Assembly (NCBI RefSeq): GCF_932294415.1
Contig: NC_065544.1
Location: 29,217,210 to 29,281,209 of the forward strand
Reading direction: 5' to 3'
Length of the DNA: 64,000 nucleotides
Source: Quercus robur
Taxonomy: Eukaryota; Streptophyta; Magnoliopsida; Fagales; Fagaceae
This document shows positions 1 through 8,564 of the stretch, in pieces (position 1 is the first letter of the stretch; each line of letters begins with the position of its first letter). Both the position numbers and the translations under genes were made by a program. The notes beneath the pieces were generated by a model, which saw only the letters and a program-made list of their open reading frames with translations, made no database searches and was not told the DNA's origin.

Positions 1-710
1 TATATATATATATAAAATAAAAATGAAATCACTTTTATTATCATGAAGAAGAAATTTGTTTTTTACACTTATGTACCATGGGGGCCATGCCAAGGTAATA
101 AGTTAATTTTCTAATGAGGAACTAAATTAGGAAATGGTAGATAAGCTGGATGAGTACAAGAATATATGGGAATTAAATCTTGGGTATTGAGCCAACAAGA
201 TTCTATTATGCAGAGTGTTTTGAGTTTGAGTCATCCCTCCCCCACTAGTGATGTGCCAGTGCTCCATATATATAATCAGAATGAGGTCTTAGTCCAGGAG
301 CAATTAGATGATGTTACACTTAGGTAGAAAAATCACACTTGTCACCCGTCTTTGCCCTTTTTTTTTTTACAAAAAATAAGAATATGGAATTGTAAGCGAC
401 TAAATTTCTAGTTTGAAATAAATCAAACAAATAAAATAGTTTCACAAATGCGAATTTGTATTGATGATTGTGTGGTACAATTCTCTGTAATTACAAATGA
501 GTTATCCTTTGATTTGATCTCCTTTAAAAGACTTATTGATTGGATTTGTGGTAACGTGATTTTGACTCGAACACCCAATATACTTCAATTTGGCTGAAGA
601 ATGGATCAAAGATCTTTGGAACAGAATTACAATGAATCTTTGGCTATGAGCTTGTTGGAAATCCTTTGTTCTTCACATTCTTCGTGTTCTTCGTGTGTTC
701 TTCGTCTTCA
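1..710. other. AT-rich non-coding stretch
   Basis: The window opens with a TA dinucleotide run (1-16). I see no gene here. From about 440 the sequence may already belong to the repeat-derived block that contains the tandem repeat at 711-1108, but I could not fix any border. Confidence 0.5.
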
Positions 711-1108
711 AAGGTTTGTGGTGGAAGTTCTTTGGTGCTTTAGAGGCTTGAATCTGTTGAGCTTTACTAATTTGTGATTTCTTGAGGTTTCTAGAGGCTT
801 TTAAGCTTAATTCCAGTGAACTTTGAGATCTAAGAAGATAATTTGGATGATTCCTCTTCAAATGTTCTTTGTATTTGAAGGTTTGTGGCGGAAGTTCTTC
901 GGAGCTTTGGAGGCTTGAATCCGTAAAGCTTCACTAATTTGTGATTTGATGATGTTTTCGAACCTTTGAGCTTGATTCCCGCAAAATTTTGGATCTAGGC
1001 AAATGATTTGGATGATTCTGCATCGAAAGTTCTCTGATTTTGGGGTTGAAGTTCTTGAAGGCTCCGAGGCTTGATTCTTGCAGAGCTTTTTCACTTCTGA
1101 ATCTTGGT
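711..1108. repeat. About 165-bp tandem repeat, 2.4 copies
   Basis: Unit 1 is 711-877, unit 2 is 878-1041 and a partial unit 3 is 1042-1108. Each begins with a GGTTTGTGG(T/C)GGAAGTTCTT-like stretch, continues with GAGGCTTGAATC, and (units 1 and 2) ends near GATTTGGATGATTC or a close variant. The copies differ at many places, so the duplication is old. Open frames on the minus strand across it repeat the same peptide pattern and look like by-products of the repeat. Arrays of this kind occur inside long LTRs of plant retrotransposons, but I could not define LTR ends. Confidence 0.7.
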
Positions 1109-2018
1109 CCTCCTAAATGTCTTAGGAAGGTTTCTGTTTATAGGAGTTTGGGGGTGGGTGAACAACACGTGGTGGAGTCTGATTGGTAACACATGTCACA
1201 ACTTGATTGGTTTGCTTATGTCATCGCTTACACGTGCTGGACTGCTTGTGTCATCGCTTACACAAGCTGATGTGTGATTGGTTTTTGCATAACACTTGGC
1301 AAATTTCTGTTGGTTTCTGAATAGTGATAGCAAAACCTAGCAGCAATACGTGGTGCTTTGTAATTGGCTGTATTTTGTGGACTTGGTAATGTGACGTGCC
1401 AACTTGTGATAGGTCGGAAATTTTCCCTTTCTATAGGAATTAAATCAAGAATATTTAAGCACATGAAAGATAAAAATAAAAGTCAATATATTGGAACAAG
1501 AAATTAATTAACTGCTATATATGTAAATCGAATGTAAAAATGCACTCTTCCTTTTGACTTTGAAGTTTGAAGTTTGAAAATATAACTAGCATATAACACT
1601 AGTAATTACTGGATACCATATATATGAGTGTATGGGTTTATGCATGGCTGAGCTTTTCTTTTGTGGTATGAAAAGAAGACAGGAAAATCTAAGATTAAAA
1701 AAAATGCATTATGTTCTTGATCACGTGAACATCGTCAATAATGACAATATTAAGATAAGAGGAATAGAATGACAATATAAAGATAGGCAATCATTAATTC
1801 CATTTCTAAAGGCATCTATTATCCGCAAATCATATCAAGATGGCTGCTTCTTGGCATTTACGACAACGTTTTCTTATTCCTTCTATATGAACTTTGCCAT
1901 TGGTTTAGTCAGCTGCTGTCTAATATGTAGTGGTGACTCTAGGAATATTTTTTAGTATGGTCACTAAGAAACTTAAATTATACAAAATTTAATAAAGAGA
2001 CAATTTGAATATATCAAC
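1109..2018. other. Non-coding stretch, possibly old LTR-derived
   Basis: About 1110-1440 is less AT-rich and contains repeated phrases such as TGTGTCATCGCTTACAC (near 1216-1265), suggesting local duplication. No coding region, RNA gene or clear element border is visible. 1440-2018 is plain AT-rich DNA. Confidence 0.35.
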
Positions 2019-2201
2019 ATCACAAAAAAAAAAAGGGTGCAATCATACCAACACTAATACACTGGATCCTATTAGAACTCTGCAATTAAGCATGTTTGGG
2101 TAAGAGTAGTACTAGGATGGGTGACCTCCTGGGAAGTTCTCATGTTGCACCCCTTGCTTTTGTTTTTCAAAAAAGAAAAGAAAAAAAAATCACAAAAAAA
2201 A
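2019..2201 (+). mobile_element. Retroposed 5S rRNA copy (5S-derived SINE-like insertion)
   Basis: A 5S rRNA-like body (2035-2154) is followed by a short T-rich trailer with two T runs and then an A-rich tail (about 2169-2189). The direct repeat ATCACAAAAAAAA lies immediately before the body (2019-2034) and after the tail (2189-2201), as expected of a target-site duplication made by LINE-mediated target-primed reverse transcription. The repeat is A-rich, so chance similarity in low-complexity DNA is not excluded, but the order body, tail, repeat is that of a retroposed Pol III transcript. Confidence 0.6.
2035..2154 (+). pseudogene. 5S rRNA pseudogene, full length
   Basis: The 120 bases align end to end, without gaps, to plant 5S rRNA as I remember it, from GGGTGC to GCACCCCT. 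About 14 positions differ and all are C-to-T or G-to-A, mostly at CG or CHG sites, the pattern left by deamination of methylated cytosine. Of the internal Pol III promoter, the box C region (GATGGGTGACCTCCTGGGAA, about 2117-2136) is unchanged, whereas box A and the intermediate element carry several transitions. It stands alone, not in a 5S array, and is followed by T runs that could end transcription. It is probably dead; residual transcription cannot be judged from sequence. Confidence 0.85.
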
Positions 2202-2313
2202 GGCAAATACATGAAATATTACTTTTTTTTCTTTTTTGGTACTAACAAAGAGAATAAGAAAAAAAAAAAAAAGAATAATAAAAGATAAAGTGCAAAATAA
2301 AAATGCTGATATG

Positions 2314-2487
2314 AGAATAATAAAGTGACAACAACAATTTCACAACAAATCTTATGCAACAAGTTGTTAGTCTGTTATTGGTAGGTAAAACATGTCAATA
2401 TTGAATCCGAATTAAAATTAGTAACAGCTTATCACATAAAATTTATTGTGAAATTATTATGAAAATGTTGTAGATGTAGCATTACTC
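2314..2487. mobile_element. MITE, family with TTCACAACAAATCTTA ends (copy A)
   Basis: The left half carries AATTTCACAACAAATCTTA and the right half, read in reverse, carries CATTTTCATAATAATTTCAC followed by AATAAATTTTA, so the piece folds on itself. It shares this layout and the core AACAAGTTGTTA with copies near 13576 and 27221. Borders are approximate and no target duplication is clear. Confidence 0.45.
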
Positions 2488-2525
2488 TTATATTTATTGA
2501 ACTCAAATTCTTATGATTCTTAAGT

Positions 2526-2725
2526 AAAGGTGTTCAAAATTTTATTAGGGTGGTCAATATAGATTTATTTAGTATATAATATATATTTTTAAAGTATATA
2601 TATACATTTTTTTCAAGTCAAGTGGTCATAGAACATATTAGTTTAAAATAATTATTTATATAATTTTTTTTTTTTTTTTTTTTTTAACAAGTGACCACCC
2701 TCACATACAAGTAGAGCCACCAGTG
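2526..2725. mobile_element. Possible end fragment of a CAGTGG-type DNA transposon
   Basis: It has a GGGTGGTC stretch near the left, a long T run (about 2667-2686), then GTGACCACCCTCACATACAA and a final GAGCCACCAGTG. This resembles the right ends of the elements at 28613-29983 and 37350-38353 (GACCACCCTAGCCATAAG, then GCCACTG). Only similarity in layout is visible. Confidence 0.25.
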
Positions 2726-3020
2726 CCAATATGGTAGAATTTTATGGTGCCATTTCTATGTTTACGAGTTATCGCACTGCAACAAGTACATATATTTTTC
2801 ACCAATAAGGGACAAAATTGCCTTATGCCCTTTTCACCCAAATTATATAGTCTTATGCTCCCCTTCCCAAACTAATTAGAAAAATGTCTCTCTTTTGAAA
2901 CTTGACTTTCTCAAAATCGAGTTAAGCCCTATAGTGACATTTTAAAGGAGTAGTGACATTTTAAGGACCTATAGTGACGTTTTGTAACTCAATCTCCATG
3001 AAATTAAGTTATAGGCAATT
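2726..3020. other. Non-coding stretch with AGTGAC-TTTT motifs
   Basis: No gene. Around 2930-2985 the motif AGTGAC(A/G)TTTT occurs three times. It resembles the subterminal motif of the CACTA element at 62216 but is too short to assign. Confidence 0.3.
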
Positions 3021-3822
3021 TTGTATCAGAGCGGGTTCACTCTGATTGGATTAACGTCTTGAGTGAGATCCTTGATCCCTGCTATCATGGATAATTTTAA
3101 GTGTGTGTCTGCTCATATTTGTGATGATTAAATAAAAAGGACACTATTGTTTTTGTTGATCTTGTTGATGCCTATGAAACTTTCCATACAGAATTAACTA
3201 AATCTATGAAAATTGCTAAGAAATTCAAGGAATAGTTAAAATTGGCTAATCTTGAAAAAGAGGAATTGATTATGAGATTGGATGAATCTAATAAAAAGAA
3301 CGAATTTTTGAGAAATCAATCTTTCTCTCAAGATGAAAAGATAAAAAGTTTGAAACAAAAGTTACCTAAGTCTGAAGCTAAATTGGAAAAATTGTCTATT
3401 ACCAAACTTGTTGTTGATAACAGATCTGTATCTAATTCTATTCTAGTTAAGCCTAAAGACAAAATTTATATTTCTCCTTTCAAGAGGAATCATAAAGAAA
3501 AAAGGCTTAATTTTCTAGGTTAGACAAAGGTAAAAGTTCTGATGTAGATGCTAAAATTTCTAAACCCTAGTCTAAACCTACTGTTAGAGTGCATAAAAAA
3601 TCTGTTTTTGTGCCTACTTATCACTTTTGTGGTGTTTTTGGTCATATTAGACCAAATTATTCTTTGTTGAGGCAAAAACCAAACTCTGAGACTAAATCAA
3701 CTGTTAGGAATACTGATGTTCCTAAATTTATTCCTATTTGTCACTTTTGTGATGTGTTTGGTCACATTCGTCCTAATTGTCATAAATTAAAATTTAAGCA
3801 TTCTATGTTTTAGTCTAGGATA
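3021..3822 (+). mobile_element. Copia gag fossil with primer-binding-site remnant
   Basis: TTGTATCAGAGC at 3021-3032 resembles the tRNA-iMet primer site of plant Copia elements. Downstream is a broken gag-like region: a lysine/glutamate-rich coiled-coil stretch (about 3242-3523) and a region with zinc-knuckle motifs including CHFCDVFGHIRPNC (about 3589-3813). It is the same family as the gag at 7713-8564. The fossil has several breaks, has no recognisable pol or LTR, and stops just before the MITE at 3825. Old. Confidence 0.7.
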
Positions 3823-3824
3823 TT

Positions 3825-4437
3825 GTGAGAGACCTCGACAAAAGTGAATGTCCCTCAAAAAAGTGATTCGGGTACGACACCTCTCTTTTTGGGTAAGTGG
3901 TATGGAGTCGCCACTTATTTTTCTTTATACAAAAAAAATAAGAAAAAAATACTAATTACAAAATACATGACTGAATAGTTCCATTCATTGAGAAAAAGTT
4001 ACAGTTTTTAATTGAGAAAAATTCATATCTGCATCTAATGAAGATGCAGATCCATTCCATAACCTAGTCTACCAAACTCTGTCTAGGTGGAATGGGTGTC
4101 TAACACATTTCCATTTCATAACCTAGCTCCCAAACTTAGGATTTTGGATAGGTAGACTAGTGTTTTGTCTTTAATTTTGGTAGAATGTAACTAGACCAAA
4201 GCTTTGTAACTTTTGCATAGATTGTAACTAGGACCAAAGCCTTGTAAGGTTAATCTACCAAATTGTACTATTTTTTTATCAATGACATTCAAAGTATTTT
4301 GAACATGTAATTATATATATTTTTTCTTTAAAAAAAAAAAAAATAAGTGGTGACTCCACACCACTTACCCAAAAAGAGAGGCGCTTTAAAGCACCCGAAT
4401 CTTTTTTTTGAGAGCACCCAAGTTCCCGGTCTCTTAC
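3825..4437. mobile_element. Foldback MITE with about 115-bp inverted ends
   Basis: The left arm (3825-3945) and the reverse complement of the right arm (about 4325-4437) match over more than 100 bases. Shared phrases include GATTCGGGT, CCTCTCTTTTTGGGTAAGTG and CACTTATTTTT; the termini are GTGAGAGACC and GGTCTCTTAC. The centre (about 3960-4320) has partly repeated phrases (ACTAGACCAAAG, ACTAGGACCAAAG). There is no coding capacity, so it is a non-autonomous DNA element. It abuts the gag fossil on its left. No convincing target duplication was found. Confidence 0.75.
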
Positions 4438-5385
4438 ATATATCTTATATTAAAATAACTATCTGAAAGACAGTTGTCATATATAGTAAGAATTTTCAAT
4501 CAAAGTCTTAATGCTTATCTAATTTATTTCAAAAAGAAATTATTATTATTTTTTTTGGTGGCATAAGTTTCATGAATGGACATGTCTATGATCCTATCTA
4601 ATGTATTTCAAAAAGAGAGAAAAAAAAAATCTTGTTGTGGCATAAGTTTTAACAAAAGTGTCAATGTCAACAGTGAAATCAATGACTCGTTGTAGGTAAT
4701 TAGCAAAACAGGGAAAAAAACAAAGTTATTTTACCAATATAAAATTTCAGTCTCATATTGTATAGCTATTAGCAATATAAATTTAGGTCTCATTTCACTG
4801 CATTATTTGAACATGTTACATATTTGTAACATGGTAGTACTCAACATGCAATTCAGCGTGATCCAAAATCTACCAACTAAAAAGGGCAACTGATGATATC
4901 AACTATACAATATTTTTAGATCACAAATTACAACACAGATAAGAACATAAAAATCCAATGCGTCCAATAATTTGAATTATCTAAACCCTCTACATCTAAA
5001 CCCATCAATCTATGAATTCAATTTATAATTCACCCATGATCCAATTTATAACAACAACAACAACAACAATAATAATAATAGCAAAAGTAATGTAAATCCA
5101 AAACCAATAACCAAAAACTAAAGAAAGAATCTTCAACCTCTAGAGAAAGAAGCCCAAGTTTGAAAATCCCACTAAAGTATTCGACTTTTACCACAATAAG
5201 ATACAAAAGCAAAAGAAATCATAGCCCTTAAAGTAAACACAATTAATTTTTTTTTTTGAAAAATCCTTTTTAACGCTAGTAAACTAAAGGCCAACCATTT
5301 AGCCATAGCAACCCAAAATACCAAAGGTAAATAATAATAGGGCACATAGGTTTTCAATTGAAAGCAAATCTGAATTCTAACAGCG
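4438..5385. other. Non-coding AT-rich stretch
   Basis: Nothing recognisable apart from an AAC/AAT trinucleotide run near 5048-5079. Small open frames on the minus strand here show no family resemblance. Confidence 0.5.
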
Positions 5386-5520
5386 AGTTCGGATTTCGCT
5401 CTTCCGAGAAGGCTGGCTTCAATGGAAAATTCTTTGTATTTGACGGTGGCTTTAGGATTCAGATTTTGCTCTACACAGGAGGTTGCCTTCAGCTATAGAT
5501 TGTTTATATTTGATGGTGGA
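5386..5520. repeat. About 67-bp tandem duplication
   Basis: TTCGGATTTCGCTCTTCCGA and what follows (about 5390-5452) recurs in diverged form as TTCAGATTTTGCTCTACACA and what follows (about 5458-5519); both units end in TATTTGA(C/T)GGTGG. The open frame 5422-5661 crosses the duplication and matches no family I know. Confidence 0.6.
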
Positions 5521-5857
5521 GAGAGCATGGGAAACAAAATAGAGAGATTGGTTGAATTGGTAAGATTGGAGAGTGGAGATGAAGCCAAAGAGAAGAGAAT
5601 GAGTCGCATAATAGGTCGGGACCATCGGGCATTCTTCATTTTTAGAATCAGTCAGCTATAAAATTGAAAGAATTAAATTAAATTAAAAAATATAAATAAA
5701 AAATGCTGATGTGGAAAATTGTGGAGCTAGTAAATCCGATATGGCAAAATATGGAAAGGTCAACCAAAAGTCAAAGACTTTAGTTTTATAGTATATATAT
5801 AGACTATGACTTTACGAGGTACTATTTTGCTAACAGCAATTGGTTCCTAGAGAGTTG

Positions 5858-5913
5858 TACTATCACACAATTTTTCACACTACAGACATCCCTAATTCGC
5901 TATATATACCCCT
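5858..5913 (+). promoter_or_regulatory. Detached promoter of the PR-1 pseudogene (TATA box 5901-5908)
   Basis: This stretch, ending ACATCCCTAATTCGC then TATATATACCCCT, matches the stretch just upstream of the second PR-1 copy (39165-39213, with TATCCCTAATTCCC then TATATATACCT). TATATATA at 5901-5908 is the presumed TATA box. The Copia element inserted directly after 5913, so the TATA box is now more than 5 kb from the ATG it served. Taking one target copy away, the original TATA-to-ATG distance was 65 bases, the same as in copy 2. Confidence 0.7.
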
Positions 5914-7618
5914 TGTTAGGTTCATATTTTTATATAATTGGCATATCCTATGACAAAACGCAATTTAGTTGGTTATTATCTGTCATTGTTTTCCATATGG
6001 TGTGCATAATATGTTTGTTAAGTGCTTTCAGGAAAGACAGGTTTAAAGCCAATCAAAACAGTCAATTCTAGTTTGAGCCATGGTTTCTCAGGACTGGTTG
6101 TTTTTAGATAGGTCATGTATTTGAATATGGGTTCATTCATTGTATTCAGGTTATTATATTATATTGGGCTTATTTTTGCACTTGAGGTTTTGTCATGAAT
6201 TAATAAAGGGGGAGATTGTTAGGGTCATGAGTTTTGGTATTGTCAACCATGCCAAATTATGTGTCGTTTATTGAGTTTTGATGTGTCTTAAAGTTGTAAT
6301 TAAAGACCAAGTTGAAGACACAAAGTTTGCTCAAGAAAAGTTAAAGAAAAACACATTTTCAGCATGAATCTCGATAGTAGCTCATTACCTTTCGATAGAA
6401 GTTGAAACTTATTGTCTCCTCGATAGCAGTTCGATAGATTGAGATTTTTTTCTCGATAAAATATTGATAGTAGCTTGATAGATTGAGCTTCGCAGATCAA
6501 CAAGAATTAGCAACGCAAAAAAGCCCATAACTTATTCGTTTAAAGCCTGAATTGAGATCCGTTTGAACTGGTATTTAAAGGACATCATAAGCTTAGAAGA
6601 TTTTTTAGAGAGAGAAAGACTCCGTTTATGTGGCTAGGGTTTTGTAACCAAGTTTTCTCTATTTCACCAAACCAAAGAGTTTCAAAGCAGATCTGAAGAT
6701 TCCATTGGTGAAGAAGCTGAAGTCATAGCAACCACCATAGACTTGCTACTGTGAGGTAACCTTTCAAGAGGTTCTTGAAGTCATTTGGAGGTTCCAATTG
6801 TAATTGTGGGTGGAGCATTCATATATTGAAGAGTTCAGAGGTTTTGAAGCGATAAAAGGTTTCTGCTGTAAGTTCATCTACTGGGTTTGTAGAGTTCAGG
6901 GACAAAGGTTTTGTACTAAATTTGAAACTTCTCTCTATTATAGTAGATTGTTTTTTAGGAAGGTTTTCCCTCAATTTTTTTTATTGTGAAACTAGTTTGT
7001 TTCATTGGTTTTCTTGGATGAACTAGGGCAAATTGTCTCTAGTCACAATATGCTTGTGAAATACCTTTGCATCAAGTTGCACTCACTTGCATCAGCTATG
7101 AAGACCCTTAAAATAATTCTTATATATGTTTAGGGTCGTGAGGAAAGAAAGCCCAAACATGTATACACGGATTGGATGAAAATCAGAACTAAAAATATGA
7201 TTTTCATAAATCTCGATAGATCGGGTATCTATCGAGTAGCTGTCAAGCATCGGGCAAAAACTACTTTTTAAACCTTGAGAGATGCTATTTGTCCAGCTTT
7301 AAAATCCAACACTTCTTCACTTGATTCTTGGACAGATTTGCATGGCTTTAACACTTAAACTTGAAACCTTGTTCCTTGAAGTATTAAACACGTTTTAGAT
7401 CTACCCAATTACAAGTAAAGTGCATTTTTTCTAAGGATTAGCCAATTCTATATTGACATATGTTCCTAACATGATTCACGTATGTCCTAACATAATTTTC
7501 CATTGTGCATGATATTGATGTTTGTTTGTTTGAACAATAATTATTCATAATAGATCTAATTAACAACTTGGGTTTAAAACTTGTTAACTCTATCAACTGA
7601 GGTCTAAATTTCCCAACA
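5914..7618 (+). repeat. 5' LTR of the PR-1-locus Copia element
   Basis: TG...CA borders, followed directly by the primer site. It contains a polypurine-like tract plus a second LTR-start-like sequence (AAAGGGGGAGAT then TGTTAGGGTC at about 6205-6226), an array of TCGATAG motifs (about 6370-6490) and a nested LTR fragment (about 7035-7492). Confidence 0.8.
7035..7492 (-). mobile_element. Nested fragment of another Copia LTR
   Basis: This stretch closely follows 20215-20646, the right part of the solo LTR in the Tat element (shared phrases TATATATGTTTAGGG, GACATATGTTCCTAACATGA), and ends in the same TCCTAACA terminus. It is absent from the partner LTR at 10169-11138. Orientation is opposite to the host element. 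Confidence 0.6.
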
Positions 7619-7620
7619 GG

Positions 7621-7632
7621 TGGTATTAGAGC
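7621..7632 (+). promoter_or_regulatory. Primer-binding site, tRNA-iMet type
   Basis: TGGTATTAGAGC, two bases after the 5' LTR, matches the usual plant Copia primer site TGGTATCAGAGC at 11 of 12 bases. Confidence 0.75.
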
Positions 7633-7712
7633 AGGCACACTCTGATTAGGTTTTAATATTTGTTGTGTGATTCATTGACACCCTTTGTCATGGAACTCTT
7701 GATTGTTTTGAT

Positions 7713-8564
7713 TTGCATGATCTTATGTTGAATGATGATGATGATATTCAAGATGCCTATTGTAAGCTTTATAAATTTTGTATGAAATCCCTTAAAAGTT
7801 CTACAAAATTAAAAACTAAATTTAAAAAGGTCAAACTTGAAAAATATGAATTGATTGCAAAATTGGATGAAGAAAATAATTTGAATGAGAATTTAAAGAA
7901 TCAATTTTTATCTCAGGTGGACAAAATTAAGAGTTTGGAAAAGCAACTAGTTGAATCTAAAATTGAAATTGAAAAATTAACTAGTTCCAAACTTGTTGTT
8001 GAGCCTAACTCAAAAGAAAAAGATTTTTATATTCGTCCATTTAAAAGGAATAATGAAAAGTTGAAGGCTAATATTGCTAGGATAGACAAAGGTAAAAAAT
8101 CTGATGTTAATGCTGAAATTTCTAAACCTATGTCTAAAACTCCTCCTAGGTTGAATAAAAAACCTGAATTTGTCCCCACTTGTCATTGTCATATTGTTGG
8201 TCATATTAGGCTAAATTTTCCTAAGTTAAGGTCTCTGTCAACCTCCAAGGTTAGAACTCCTTCTAGGAAGCCTAGTAGTTCTAAAACTACTCACGTTTGT
8301 CACCATTGTGGTGCTTTCGGTCACACTCGCCTGAATTGTTTCAAGTTGTTTCCTCATAAACGAGTGTCTAATCAGTCTCATCCTTTGTCTAAAGGCTCTG
8401 TGCCTATTCTTGGTGAGTTATTAAAAACTTTGAGCTTTTTAACTCAATTTATAGGGAATTCTAATTCCTCTATGTCCTTTAGTAGTCATACTAGGGCACA
8501 TGCATTTTCATCTTCCCGGCCAAAAACTTATGCTGTGTGGGTGATAAAGGATTCTAAGACTTAA
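7713..8564 (+). CDS. Copia gag-like ORF (nucleocapsid with zinc knuckle)
   Basis: The frame is open for about 283 codons; the first ATG is at 7725. The N-terminal third is acidic, then a long lysine/glutamate-rich coiled-coil-like region (about residues 35-95) leads to basic, serine/proline-rich DNA with a CCHC zinc knuckle CHHCGAFGHTRLNC (about residues 193-206) and an upstream second, degenerate one. This is the layout of gag in large plant Copia elements, where it coats the RNA in the virus-like particle. It stops near a motif that in relatives leads into protease, and no pol follows. Fossil. Confidence 0.65.
   Translation: MHDLMLNDDDDIQDAYCKLYKFCMKSLKSSTKLKTKFKKVKLEKYELIAKLDEENNLNENLKNQFLSQVDKIKSLEKQLVESKIEIEKLTSSKLVVEPNSKEKDFYIRPFKRNNEKLKANIARIDKGKKSDVNAEISKPMSKTPPRLNKKPEFVPTCHCHIVGHIRLNFPKLRSLSTSKVRTPSRKPSSSKTTHVCHHCGAFGHTRLNCFKLFPHKRVSNQSHPLSKGSVPILGELLKTLSFLTQFIGNSNSSMSFSSHTRAHAFSSSRPKTYAVWVIKDSKT

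Noticed and set aside
380-1510. A complete solo LTR
   Set aside because: No pair of borders with target duplication could be found; kept only as a possible LTR-derived block.
2035-2154. 5S sequence as part of a Cassandra TRIM LTR
   Set aside because: No TG...CA LTR border, partner LTR or primer site is visible nearby; the A-rich tail and flanking direct repeat fit retroposition better.
5422-5661. Small host gene upstream of PR-1 copy 1
   Set aside because: The frame crosses a 67-bp tandem duplication and matches nothing known; composition is like non-coding DNA.
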